Source: an uncultured Treponema sp.
GTDB lineage: Bacteria > Spirochaetota > Spirochaetia > Treponematales > Treponemataceae
Direction: 5' to 3'
Assembly (NCBI GenBank): GCA_900317625.1
Contig: ONHK01000003.1
Location: 1-64,000, forward strand
Length of the DNA: 64,000 nucleotides
This document shows, piece after piece, positions 8,287 through 17,395 of the stretch. The position numbers were made by a program, and so were the translations under genes. Under the pieces are notes generated by a model, which had not been told where the DNA came from, made no database searches, and was given only the letters and a program-made list of their open reading frames with translations. Position 1 is the first letter of the stretch; each line of letters opens with the position of its first letter.

Positions 8287-9405
8287 TTAATTTTCTGCGG
8301 CAAATTTCTTCATAAATTCAACAAGGGCTTTTACGCCATCAAGCGTCATCGCATTGTAAACCGAAGCGCGCATTCCGCCCACAAGTCGGTGCCCTTTTAA
8401 GTTAACAAGTCCGGCTGCCGCAGCTTCCTTTACAAACTTGTCGTTGATTTCCTTTTCCTTTGCAAGGCTCGCCTCGTCAGTTGCTCCAGTAGAATATTTT
8501 GTAAGGAATGGAACATTCATCAAAGAACGGCTTCCAACTTGAGCTGTCGCATGATAAAAATCACTTGAATCAAGGAAATTATACAAATAATCAGCCTTTT
8601 CCTTATTGCGCTTCAACATACCTTCCGCGCCACCATTTTTTTCAATCCAATGCAGAACCTTGCCCAAAACATAAATCGTGTAGCACGGCGGAGTATTGTA
8701 CATCGAATCCGCGTCCGCATGAGTCTTGTAAGTCAACATCGTAGGAGTTCCGGCGCGCGGCGAATCAGTAATCAAATCCTCGCGGATAATAACCAAAGTA
8801 ACACCAGCTGGCGCAAGATTTTTCTGCGCACCGGCAAAAACCATTCCAAATTTAGAAATATCCAGCGGTTCAGAAAGAACGCAAGAAGAAATATCAGCGA
8901 CCAAAGGAATATCTCCAGTCTCAGGAATATATTCGTAGTGAGTTCCCATAATCGTGTTGTTAAAGCAAATGTAAACGTAATCGTAGTCGCCCTCAACTTT
9001 TTCAACACGCGGAATATAAGAATAGCCCCTATCCTTAGAAGACGCGATAATATCAACATCAACACCCAAATGTTTAGCCTCAGCCGCAGCCTTTTTAGCC
9101 CAAACACCAGTCTCAATATAAGCCGCTTTTCCAGAATGAATTCCAAGATTTTCCGCAACCATCGCAAACTGAGTAGAACCGCCGCCCTGCAAGAACAAAA
9201 CCTTGTAATTTTCAGGCACATTCATCAGCTTTCGGACCATCGCCTCGGCATCCTGAATAATCGGCTCAAAAGCCTTGGAACGGTGGCTCATTTCCATAAC
9301 CGACTGACCAGTTCCCTTATAATCAAGCATTTCTGCCGCACATTCGTTCAAAACCTCTTCCGGCAAACAAGAAGGACCAGCACTAAAATTGTAAACTCTA
9401 GACAT
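8287..9405 (-). CDS. serC: Phosphoserine aminotransferase
   Basis: A 372-residue class V PLP aminotransferase converting 3-phosphohydroxypyruvate to phosphoserine. It begins VYNFSAGPSCLP, the SerC signature, and has the PLP lysine in FAGAQKNLAPAG. LQGGGSTQF is the phosphate/PLP-binding loop. Normal length. A weak GGGG-type ribosome site precedes the ATG. With serA downstream it covers two of three steps to serine; serB is not in the window. Confidence 0.96.
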   Translation of the reverse strand: MSRVYNFSAGPSCLPEEVLNECAAEMLDYKGTGQSVMEMSHRSKAFEPIIQDAEAMVRKLMNVPENYKVLFLQGGGSTQFAMVAENLGIHSGKAAYIETGVWAKKAAAEAKHLGVDVDIIASSKDRGYSYIPRVEKVEGDYDYVYICFNNTIMGTHYEYIPETGDIPLVADISSCVLSEPLDISKFGMVFAGAQKNLAPAGVTLVIIREDLITDSPRAGTPTMLTYKTHADADSMYNTPPCYTIYVLGKVLHWIEKNGGAEGMLKRNKEKADYLYNFLDSSDFYHATAQVGSRSLMNVPFLTKYSTGATDEASLAKEKEINDKFVKEAAAAGLVNLKGHRLVGGMRASVYNAMTLDGVKALVEFMKKFAAEN

Positions 9406-9458
9406 TTATAACCCCATAAAAAAATATTTTTCATTTTGAAGTTCCCGCCTACGGCGGT

Positions 9459-9546
9459 CGGGCTTTCCGCGGCTCTCGCTTCGCTCGCCTTCCGGCCGGT
9501 ATTTTTGCAAAGCAAAAACACACGCTCCGCGTCCGCTACAATCCCT
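9459..9546 (-). repeat. Dispersed GC-rich palindromic element, copy E2
   Basis: Read on the minus strand it starts AGGGATTGTAGCGGACGCGG and ends GCGGAAAGCCCG, like E1 and E3. It contains nested short palindromes. It sits upstream of serC. The rest of 9406-9766 is AT-rich and shows no gene. Confidence 0.55.
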
Positions 9547-9766
9547 AACTCCGCAAGCTCGCAGGCAAGAGTCAAGCATTGCAAAACCAACAGTTTTATC
9601 TTAGTTTCTTAAAACAAATTTACCAACCAAATTTAAACAAAAAAAAGACCAATTCCGCTCAAATTCCAACAGAATCAGCCTTTTTGCTTGCTTGTTGTTA
9701 GTTTTTTTACAATAAATTATCAATCAGCTTTATTAAACGCCAAGTTTTTCAAATTCAACGTTCCAG

Positions 9767-11374
9767 CTAATTAATAACTCCAGTAACCGCCAGCACAGAA
9801 ATACTTGTGCTGACCGCCGAAAGAATTGTCGTTATAATCGGCGCATACTGGTTAAAATAGTACAAACCGCTGTTTGCCTTTGCCTCTATCATCATTTCTG
9901 GCTGAATAAATTCAGACTTCTTGTGTTTTTTTCCATTAACGTCAGTAATAACAATCGCCTCGCCAGCATTTTTTTCTTTTATAAAACCACCAGCAAGTCC
10001 AATGTAATAATCCCAGGTTCTGTCTGGAATATACGGATAACGCCCAGGAAGATAAACCGCCCCGGAAACAGAAACAAAGAACTGCTTGAACGGAATCAAA
10101 AGCGTGTCATTGTTTTTCATCTCAACTTTTGCATAATAAGTCGCATCGTACAAAATCGGCATAAGATTCAACGCAATTTTTTCGCCGTCACGAATTATAT
10201 AAGCATTCTGCAAATCAGAAACTTCTGTAAGAATATCCTTGTTCTTTCTTATAAAAAACGCGTAATCCTCGCCTTCAGAAAAACTGAACGAAATCTTCTT
10301 TGAAACATTTGAATTTTCAAGCTTTACAGTTTCATCAGTAACTCCATCAGAAATAGCGCCCTCTACAAAAACATGCGGACTTAAATCAGCAAGACTAGAA
10401 ATTTCCACATAATCATAACAGAGAAGCTCAAAATCGTTCTCATAATTTTCTTTGTTCAGATAAACCTTTTCACCGGCAGAATCTTTTTCTGTTATCAGCC
10501 TAGAAAGTTCAATGCGGCTCAAATCACTGAACGGAGTAAGCCCGTCGCCATACAAATCAATCAGAGCCTTTAAATTTTCACCGGCAAGAAGCTCATAATA
10601 TCCCGGCCGCCGGATTGCACCATCAACCGCGACTTTCCTATCAATCTTGTTCACAATAATCTTATCGCCAGGACGCAAAAACGGATCCTGAGACAAATCC
10701 CCATAACGCGCCGCCTTGAACAAATCATAATCCTTGGATTCACCGTCCGCAGACTGAACTGTTATTTTCCTTAGCGAAGAATAATCCGTAAAACTCTTGT
10801 CTACAAAAGAAGAAAGCCGAACCAACGCCCAGATATTCTTTTCCACAGTCTCAACAACTTCACCGGTAACCGAAACTGTAAAAACAGCTGGCGCAGTCAA
10901 AACAAACTGAACACCACCCATCGGATAGTTTTTCTGGACAATTTTTGTAACCTGCTCTTTCAGCTCAAGGAACGTAAGCCCCTTTGCATTAATAACGCCA
11001 AGATTCGCAATCCGCAGCTTATAACTTGAATCAAGCGGAATAGAATAAGTCACAGGGCTAGAACCAACAGAAAAAGCTAATGTGTAAATATCTCCGGCAG
11101 TAACCGGATAATCCTCGCGAGACATTGCAACCTGCGCATCAGGAACAAGATTTGAATCCTCGGAAACGCCAGTTTTCTTTACATTGGAAAATTTTGTAAT
11201 ATCAATTTTTGTTTTATCAGAAGAATCATTCTCTTTTTTTTCGGAAGAAGAAGTTCCCTGATTTTTTAGCTGATTCAGAAGCTGGCTCTGGGTCTGGCCA
11301 AAAGCAAGGCCTGAACAAAGCACCGCAGCCAGACACAATGATAAAACTTTCATATTCCGCTTTAAATTTTTCAT
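9767..11374 (-). CDS. Wza-like polysaccharide export protein (SLBB domains)
   Basis: A 535-residue exported protein. A signal peptide spans about residues 1-26. A Poly_export domain (about 85-175, VTAGDIYTLAF) is followed by an SLBB domain (GAIRRPGYYELLAGENL, about 250) and a second one (VSGAVYLPGRYPY, about 440). The C-terminus is a hydrophobic segment of about 25 residues. This matches the outer-membrane/periplasmic channel of capsule or exopolysaccharide export. It lies 24 bases downstream of the Wzz-like gene. A shorter paralogue is at 12492-13763 on the other strand. Confidence 0.88.
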   Translation of the reverse strand: MKNLKRNMKVLSLCLAAVLCSGLAFGQTQSQLLNQLKNQGTSSSEKKENDSSDKTKIDITKFSNVKKTGVSEDSNLVPDAQVAMSREDYPVTAGDIYTLAFSVGSSPVTYSIPLDSSYKLRIANLGVINAKGLTFLELKEQVTKIVQKNYPMGGVQFVLTAPAVFTVSVTGEVVETVEKNIWALVRLSSFVDKSFTDYSSLRKITVQSADGESKDYDLFKAARYGDLSQDPFLRPGDKIIVNKIDRKVAVDGAIRRPGYYELLAGENLKALIDLYGDGLTPFSDLSRIELSRLITEKDSAGEKVYLNKENYENDFELLCYDYVEISSLADLSPHVFVEGAISDGVTDETVKLENSNVSKKISFSFSEGEDYAFFIRKNKDILTEVSDLQNAYIIRDGEKIALNLMPILYDATYYAKVEMKNNDTLLIPFKQFFVSVSGAVYLPGRYPYIPDRTWDYYIGLAGGFIKEKNAGEAIVITDVNGKKHKKSEFIQPEMMIEAKANSGLYYFNQYAPIITTILSAVSTSISVLAVTGVIN

Positions 11375-11398
11375 CTCAAAATCTCTTCTATTTATATT

Positions 11399-12427
11399 TT
11401 ATTTTTTCAAATTCAGTTTTTTGCGCGCTTCCGGGTCATTTTTTATGTTGTGCCAGGCATTCAACGCAAAAGCCATAAAGATAGAAATAAACACAGCCGC
11501 AAAAGTTATTATAATACAAAGCTTTCCACGGCTTGGACTGCTCTTCATATCAGGAATTTCCGGGCGTTCAAGAATCTGGAAAACCGGCTGTTCGCTCTGC
11601 ATTTTTACTTTTAAAAGCTCATACTGAGTTTTCAGCTGCTCGTAAACTTTCTGCTGGGCATTAAGCTCCATCTGGATTCGCGCAATTTCAATGGAAACAT
11701 TCTGTCCGTTCCAGATAGAAACTCCGCTGCTCAAATTTGAACCAAGATTTTGTGCCTGATGCTCAAGCTTTAAGATTTCCTTGTAAGTCGCCTCAACGCT
11801 GACCTCAAGATTTTTCTTTTCAATTCTGTTTGTATCAAGACCAAGCTCGTCAAAACGGTTCTGCATCCAGTCAACCGCAAAATTAACAACATTCTTTGCA
11901 AAAACCGGGTCAATATCAGTAAAACTTATTGTAAAAACCGAACTGTCCTCGTCATAATCAGAAGTAAGAGTCTTTTTCAGAGCCTTGCGGGTACTTGCGA
12001 GCGGCGATTTTTCTATTTTGTAGCGCTCAGTAAGATTAAATTCCTTTGCGACAGCATCAAGATATTCATTTGAAGAACTAAGATACGTGGCAAGCGAACT
12101 TCTTGAAGAGCCAGCTCCACCAACACTGATTCCTGCAAGCCCAGCCAACGAAGAAAGCCCTGATGACAAGCCAGAACCGGAAGATTCTTCTTTTATAAGC
12201 ATATGAGCCATTGGCGTATATTTATTTGGCAGCGGAGATTTTTCCGGTGGCAATTTCAGTGATATAATAGAAAAAACAACCGCAAAAAGCATTGCAATTG
12301 TCGTAACTAGAATTATCATCTTTTTATAATGAAGCAAAACCGCCACTAAATCCAAAAGCGAAATCTCGTCATCATTATTTTCAACATTTTTAGTAGCGAC
12401 ACTTTCCGAATCTTGTAAATTTTCCAT
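11399..12427 (-). CDS. Wzz-type chain-length/co-polymerase protein
   Basis: A 342-residue inner-membrane protein. It has a cytoplasmic N-terminus, TM1 near 37-56 (MIILVTTIAMLFAVVFSII), a large periplasmic part with coiled-coil helices (about 200-290), a PxxP-type region (PEIPDMKSSPSRG) and TM2 near 305-325. There is no fused tyrosine kinase domain. It is expected to set glycan chain length and couple to the Wza-like channel encoded just downstream. It is preceded by a good promoter but no ribosome site, so translation may be leaderless. Confidence 0.85.
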   Translation of the reverse strand: MENLQDSESVATKNVENNDDEISLLDLVAVLLHYKKMIILVTTIAMLFAVVFSIISLKLPPEKSPLPNKYTPMAHMLIKEESSGSGLSSGLSSLAGLAGISVGGAGSSRSSLATYLSSSNEYLDAVAKEFNLTERYKIEKSPLASTRKALKKTLTSDYDEDSSVFTISFTDIDPVFAKNVVNFAVDWMQNRFDELGLDTNRIEKKNLEVSVEATYKEILKLEHQAQNLGSNLSSGVSIWNGQNVSIEIARIQMELNAQQKVYEQLKTQYELLKVKMQSEQPVFQILERPEIPDMKSSPSRGKLCIIITFAAVFISIFMAFALNAWHNIKNDPEARKKLNLKK

Positions 12428-12433
12428 TTTTTT

Positions 12434-12462
12434 AGTATAAATAATAAGAAAGCTAAAATCAA
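12434..12462 (-). promoter_or_regulatory. Promoter of the wzz-wza pair
   Basis: On the minus strand, TTGATT (12457-12462), a 17-base spacer and TATACT (12434-12439) stand 6 bases before the ATG at 12427. There is no Shine-Dalgarno, so transcription probably starts at or next to the start codon. Confidence 0.6.
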
Positions 12463-12491
12463 GATATGGATTAAGCTAGGCTTTAAAATAA

Positions 12492-13763
12492 ATGTTTTAT
12501 GGAGATAAAGTTTTGAATTCACATTTTACAAAAAAAACAAACACACTCGCATTGATTTTCAGTATTTTTGTATGTCTAAAACCACAACTCGCAATTTGTC
12601 AAGGGGGGGGGGGAACAGACAAGGTAGAAAATGAACTTTTTTCTGCAAACGCACAGCTTGCAATGGCAGAAAAAGACTACAAAGTCACCGCCGGCGATGT
12701 TTACACGCTTGCTTTTTACCAGAATGGAGCTGGAAATTCCTACACAATAATCGTTGATTCAACATACAAAATCAAAATTGCAAATCTTGGCACAATAAAC
12801 TGCGAAAATCTTTCTTTTATCCAGTTAAAAAAGAACATCGAGACACTAGTTATGCGGAATTACCCTTTGAGCGTAGTAACTTTTGCAATGCTTCAGCCAA
12901 GCGTTTTCAATGTTTTAATAAAAGGAGAAGTTTTTTCCGCACACGAAACAAAAGCATGGGCGCTAACAAGACTTTCTGACATTTTGCCAAATGCTGAGCT
13001 TACACAATTTTCTTCAACACGGAACATAAAAATAAAAAGCGCAAACGGAAAGACAAAAACCTGCGATTTGTTCAAGGCAAAAAGAAACGCAGATTTTTCT
13101 GAAAATCCATATCTGCGTCCGGGAGATGAAATTGAATTTTCCAGAGCAGACAGAAAAGTTTCAATCTCCGGTTCTGTGGAACGCCCCGGAACTTACGAAC
13201 TTTTAAAAGATGAAAATATTCTTGAATTAATCAATGTTTATGCAAAAGGAGCCACAAAAAGCGCAAACCTTTCAAAAATTCAACTTTTGCGCTTTGAAAA
13301 TTCAGAAAACCAGAGTGAAAGCCATAAAAAAATAATCTATCTGAACAAAAATTCAATTGAACAGAACTTTGTGCTGGCAGATATGGATTCCATTCATATT
13401 CCAGACCAAAACGAAATCCAATCATTCATTGAAATAAAAGGCGTGATAAAAAATCCCGCGAACGGCTACTCCGAAACAGACGCATACAATGCACGCGCAT
13501 ACAATATATATAGAAGAAAACTCACATTTTTTGCAGCCGAAACCTACGCCTCCCTCCTAAGAAGAAACCGCGACATTTTTACAGTTTTCTCCGACCTTGA
13601 AAACATTTACATCCAACGCGAAAACGAACAAATAAAACTCGAAGCCGCCAAAATCCTGGATGATTTAAATTTTGAAAACGAAATTTTTGTGCAGAAAGGG
13701 GATGAAATGATTGTGCCGTACAAGGCGTTGTTTGGGGAAGATGGATGTGACGAGGAGGAATAG
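12492..13763 (+). CDS. Poly-G-bearing Wza paralogue
   Basis: A 423-residue paralogue of the Wza-like protein at 9767-11374 (shared runs: VTAGD-YTLAF, KIANLG-IN, YLRPGDEI). It has a signal peptide with a possible lipobox (LAIC), a Poly_export domain and one SLBB domain (GSVERPGTYELL). It stops where the paralogue's second SLBB begins, so it lacks about 110 C-terminal residues. An 11-base G run (12603-12613) encodes Gly38-Gly41 and keeps the frame open; a one-base slip would shut the gene off. A TTG at 12513, 8 bases after GGAG, is a credible alternative start. Divergent from wzz. Confidence 0.85.
   Translation: MFYGDKVLNSHFTKKTNTLALIFSIFVCLKPQLAICQGGGGTDKVENELFSANAQLAMAEKDYKVTAGDVYTLAFYQNGAGNSYTIIVDSTYKIKIANLGTINCENLSFIQLKKNIETLVMRNYPLSVVTFAMLQPSVFNVLIKGEVFSAHETKAWALTRLSDILPNAELTQFSSTRNIKIKSANGKTKTCDLFKAKRNADFSENPYLRPGDEIEFSRADRKVSISGSVERPGTYELLKDENILELINVYAKGATKSANLSKIQLLRFENSENQSESHKKIIYLNKNSIEQNFVLADMDSIHIPDQNEIQSFIEIKGVIKNPANGYSETDAYNARAYNIYRRKLTFFAAETYASLLRRNRDIFTVFSDLENIYIQRENEQIKLEAAKILDDLNFENEIFVQKGDEMIVPYKALFGEDGCDEEE
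12603..12613 (+). repeat. Poly-G tract (11 G) in the Wza paralogue
   Basis: Eleven consecutive G just after the signal-peptide region, inside the coding frame. Length and place are typical of slipped-strand phase-variation tracts. The sequence shown is in the ON frame. Confidence 0.9.
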
Positions 13764-13771
13764 GGGGGGGG
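13763..13771 (+). repeat. Poly-G tract (9 G) abutting a stop codon
   Basis: The first G is the last base of the TAG stop of the Wza paralogue. Length changes would not alter the present frame. It may be a relic of a longer coding region or act on the 3' end of the mRNA. Confidence 0.85.
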
Positions 13772-13818
13772 ATAAAGGAAGAAATGTCAACTTTCTTTTC
13801 AAAGTTTTACAAAAATAT

Positions 13819-13854
13819 AAAAAAAAGCCTCAGTAAAAGAACATTACTGAAGCC
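13819..13854 (-). terminator. Terminator downstream of the fcl remnant
   Basis: GCCTCAGTA and TACTGAAGC pair with one mismatch (13827-13852). Read on the minus strand the hairpin is followed by eight T. It lies just past the stop of the fcl fragment and probably ended the old sugar-nucleotide operon; it can now end transcripts from the glycan locus. Confidence 0.65.
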
Positions 13855-13882
13855 TTAAAATATTGTTTAAGAATAAATGAGT

Positions 13883-14100
13883 TTACTTCCTCACATTCCC
13901 ATGCAGAAAGTCGTCATAGCTGATTTCGATTCCCCGGCGGACATCGACTTTTGCCTTCCAGCCGAGATTGTTCAGGCGGGTAACATCGCAGAGTTTTCTT
14001 GGAGTTCCGTTCGGCTTTGAGGAGTCCCACTCAATCCGGCAGGTTCTTCCGCATATTGCATTGTTGACAACTTTATCCACAGGTTTCTTGAGACTTCCGC
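13883..14100 (-). pseudogene. fcl: C-terminal remnant of GDP-L-fucose synthase
   Basis: An open stretch of about 65-70 codons ends in a normal stop at 13883. RIEWDSSKPNGTPRKLCDV and LNNLGWKAKVDVRRGIE match the C-terminal end of GDP-fucose synthase (Fcl/WcaG), which is normally over 300 residues. The rest is gone; the 5' edge runs into an IS982 transposase remnant. So GDP-fucose supply by this gene is lost here. The exact upstream limit is uncertain. Confidence 0.7.
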
Positions 14101-14109
14101 CGGGAAAAA

Positions 14110-14786
14110 GAATCTCTCAATTTATTATGACAGACACGCCACGAAACGAAAGACGCAAATTGCGGATGCAGTGTCCTTGAATCTTATCCGTATATTCGAC
14201 AGAACCGGAGACCTCAAGACTTTTCATAAAAACGTCAGGTAACATTACATCTCATATTTTCACACTCTCACAAATTACGAGAATTTTCTGAAAGCCACAA
14301 ACATGGCGTCCAGATTTATAACCGCCTTCGTTCAATACAAGTTTTACCTGAACAGACTGAAAACTGCACGGAAAATGTGCTCTATGTCGATTCCACCCAC
14401 GTTTCAGTCTGCAAAAACCGCTATATTTCCTCCCATAAGGTCATGAAGGGTCTTGCTGGCAGGGGAAAATCCACAAAAGGCTGGTTCCACGGCTTTAAAT
14501 TACATGGCATTTGCACGGCTGACGGCACAGTTATCAGACTTTGATTCCGCCCGGGCAAAGAACATAGGCTGTATGCTCACAAAAGAACAACTCCAGCTAC
14601 TTCTGTAGCGCAATCGGATTGATAAATGTCTGGTTTGTCATGAAGATGAACTACAACCTAATTTATCATCGTGCAGGAAGCGAGACAGGAATATTCAGAC
14701 ATTTCTGCCTTTTTGCTTCATCGTGTTGAAGACGCACAGAAGAAGTTCTTGCCGTTCAGGTCACCTGTTACAAAACTCGAATTCTG
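14110..14786 (+). pseudogene. Decayed IS982-family transposase
   Basis: The clearest part is frame 14371-14544: ENVLYVDSTHVSVCKN, then HKVMKGLAGRGKSTKGWF and HGFKLHGICT, the DDE-core pattern of IS982 transposases, ending at a premature TGA (14542-14544). Flanking sequence on both sides looks like further transposase in other frames, with stops. No complete open frame and no terminal inverted repeats were identified. It truncates fcl on one side and abuts the SIR2 gene on the other. Confidence 0.65.
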
Positions 14787-14795
14787 ACCTACTAA

Positions 14796-17129
14796 TTAAA
14801 ATTTATCAAGTTCTGATTTATAAGCTTGTAATCTACGTTTATGATATAAACTTAAAGCCATATTTGTATCTTCCAACCCTTCTTGTATAAAATCCAAGGC
14901 ATTATTTTTAATTTTCAAATAATCAACCTCAGAATGATATTTGAAAATATATTGCAAAGCACATTTTGCATACGCCATAAAATGTATAGAGCGTCTTTTA
15001 TCATCTCTACAACACTCCTCTAATAAATCAAGTGCCTTTTCAGCTAATACAGAATTAATCTCTACATTAGCAGAAAAGAAAATTTGGGCATATGTATTTT
15101 GTATTGAAAATCTATTGTAAATAGAAAGATTTTGAGCCATTTCAATATAATGATATGCTTTTTTATAATCCTTCATCTTTGAAAAATACAACGCAGCTTG
15201 TTGATACGTATATTCATTATTATCTTTTTCAATACATAATTTGTAATATTCTTCCCCTTTAGAAATATCAGTAAAGGCTTTATACGCATAATCTGCATCA
15301 TATCCATGCTTTCTATATTTTGAATAATTACAAATTTTATAAATCGGCACATGACTTGTAAAGCGCATAAGAAGATTAGCAAAAAACTCAGTCCCTCGTG
15401 GAATATTATCGATAATTTTCTCTGCAAAAAAACGCGAACGGCAATTATAATAATCCTGAACAGATTCCAAAATATTATAATCAAGATCAGAAATATCTTG
15501 TATAAGTTTACCAGAATGCTCGATTAATTTATAAACTTCATGCCAATCAAGTTCGTCATCAGATAAATATGAATAAATCATATCAAATGAACAAGGTACG
15601 CCACATGAATGAACATAACAAATCAATAAAAAAAGTTCAGCGGCTTTTGGATCCTGCTTTATAAATTTTTTCAGAAAATTAAAATTAAGTGTTAATAGAT
15701 TCTCTGCAAGAAAATTTGGAATAATAGGATCCTTTCCAAGATTTTTCGTACTAAAGTTTTTGCGCAAGAGTTTTACTGGAATCTTATTTAAGATTTCCTG
15801 TGCATCCAAATTATTAATTGCTGAAACATCATAAGAAACAATATTTCTTTTTGAAAATCTATGATACTGACTTTCATACGCAAAATCACGGTCAAAACCA
15901 ACAACTTGAACATTTTGTTGAGTTAATAAATAGTCAAAACCATCTGGAAAAGATAAACAATCATCTATGAAAAGCAGAGTTCTTACATTCCCAATAACAT
16001 TTAAATATCTTTTAACATTTTCAAGAGTTGCTGTTTTTAAATAATGTTTTATTGCATTTGTATAATTATAATCTTTTAATAATTCCATCATTAATGTAGT
16101 TTTTCCACAACCTCGAATTCCAAATACAATTATATTCTTACCAGATGAAATTAATTCTGAAATTTCCCTATAATGATGAGTTTTTGCAATTTCGTCATTA
16201 TAAATATAACACCATCGAGGCATGTAATCGAGATAATAACTTTCCAATGGGTAAGAAGATATATTTTTTATATTTGGGATTCTATAGTTTGAATCATCTT
16301 TCCGCACCTTTTCTAAGCCATCATTAACAATCGCTTTATTAGATTTTATAAAAACGTCTAAATAATTTAATAATTCTAATGTATCCCCATCTATAATATT
16401 AAATCCCAATGTACGAAGATAATCAATTTTCTCTTCATCATTTTCAAAAACTAAAAACCATTTATTATGATTTTTATCCAATTCATTATCACTATACATT
16501 GCTTCAATCGCAGAGAAATCATCAAAATTCCATCCCCAAAATAAAATAGGATAACTTTCTGCTTCTTTTGCTAAAGCTCGCCAAGAAGATTTTCTATTAG
16601 AATCATTATATACACGAGCTATGTCAGTTAATGAAAAAACATAATCATCTTTATTTCTAACACAACCATGCAATGGGTAATAATTAATAACGTCATCTTC
16701 AGTTATATAATCAGAACCGTCTAAAGAACAATCATGTAAAATTTTTTTTATATTTTTACCTTCAAAAAGTTTAAACCATAAATCATCAACATTTGTAGTA
16801 AAGATTTTTTTAACAGGTAACGATAACAAAGTTGTATAATCAAAACCAGATTTTATATCAATATTTGTAACAGTATATGTTTTTTCAATAAATTTTCTAA
16901 ATGAAGACTTATCATTCTTTTCAATTTTTGTACAAGCTTTTGTCAAATCTGTATAAAAACCTATGTCAATACTTTTAAAAGTTTGTTTGAGCTTCTCCAA
17001 TAAACTTTTTCCAAGTGGCAAATAATCTCCATTAAAGTTCTTTGCACCGACAGAAAAACCTGCACCACAAAACAAATTAATTCCAGAGCCCAAAGCCTTC
17101 TTGAATGATTCTTCATATTCAATTTTCAT
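14796..17129 (-). CDS. SIR2/P-loop NTPase defence-like protein, copy 1
   Basis: A 777-residue protein. N-terminal SIR2-like NAD-binding domain: CGAGFS, TTNVDD and PLHGC, with the catalytic-type histidine. At about 340-480 there is a P-loop module: GIRGCGKTTLM (Walker A) and TLLFIDD (Walker B). The last ~250 residues are helical and TPR-like. This order (SIR2, STAND-like NTPase, helical repeats) resembles Avs5-type antiphage NAD-hydrolysing proteins; the assignment is by architecture. The gene is visibly more AT-rich than nearby genes and is bracketed by gene remnants, which suggests transfer. AGGGGGG precedes the ATG closely. Confidence 0.75.
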   Translation of the reverse strand: MKIEYEESFKKALGSGINLFCGAGFSVGAKNFNGDYLPLGKSLLEKLKQTFKSIDIGFYTDLTKACTKIEKNDKSSFRKFIEKTYTVTNIDIKSGFDYTTLLSLPVKKIFTTNVDDLWFKLFEGKNIKKILHDCSLDGSDYITEDDVINYYPLHGCVRNKDDYVFSLTDIARVYNDSNRKSSWRALAKEAESYPILFWGWNFDDFSAIEAMYSDNELDKNHNKWFLVFENDEEKIDYLRTLGFNIIDGDTLELLNYLDVFIKSNKAIVNDGLEKVRKDDSNYRIPNIKNISSYPLESYYLDYMPRWCYIYNDEIAKTHHYREISELISSGKNIIVFGIRGCGKTTLMMELLKDYNYTNAIKHYLKTATLENVKRYLNVIGNVRTLLFIDDCLSFPDGFDYLLTQQNVQVVGFDRDFAYESQYHRFSKRNIVSYDVSAINNLDAQEILNKIPVKLLRKNFSTKNLGKDPIIPNFLAENLLTLNFNFLKKFIKQDPKAAELFLLICYVHSCGVPCSFDMIYSYLSDDELDWHEVYKLIEHSGKLIQDISDLDYNILESVQDYYNCRSRFFAEKIIDNIPRGTEFFANLLMRFTSHVPIYKICNYSKYRKHGYDADYAYKAFTDISKGEEYYKLCIEKDNNEYTYQQAALYFSKMKDYKKAYHYIEMAQNLSIYNRFSIQNTYAQIFFSANVEINSVLAEKALDLLEECCRDDKRRSIHFMAYAKCALQYIFKYHSEVDYLKIKNNALDFIQEGLEDTNMALSLYHKRRLQAYKSELDKF

Positions 17130-17159
17130 ACAAATAGTCCCCCCTCTTTATTTTTATGA

Positions 17160-17324
17160 TTACTCGCAACTGAAAGTATGCCCCTGAACTTTCTTAACAA
17201 ACTCATAATCGATTATTCGCCGCAAGCCTTCCCCAAACTCAACAGGAGCCAAAAAGCCCATACTAGGAACACGAGACAACTTGAAATAGGTATTCGTGCA
17301 AACAAGTTTTCTTACAGAACTTCT
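17160..17324 (-). pseudogene. C-terminal remnant of a sugar epimerase/dehydratase
   Basis: 54 open codons end at TAA (17160-17162). GFLAPVEFGEGLRRIIDYEF resembles the C-terminus of NAD-dependent nucleotide-sugar epimerases. An in-frame stop lies just upstream (17325-17327) and no start is present. It is consistent with loss of a sugar-nucleotide gene when the neighbouring SIR2 gene arrived. Family call is tentative. Confidence 0.45.
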
Positions 17325-17395
17325 TTACGCGGATTGAGTTAATTACAAACTTCTTGTGCAAAATGAACGCAAGCAGGTCAAAATATTTTCATCTC

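Noticed and set aside
17139..17144. Six-C run upstream of SIR2 copy 1 as a phase-variation tract
   Set aside because: Too short to be clearly unstable; it may simply be a G-rich ribosome site.
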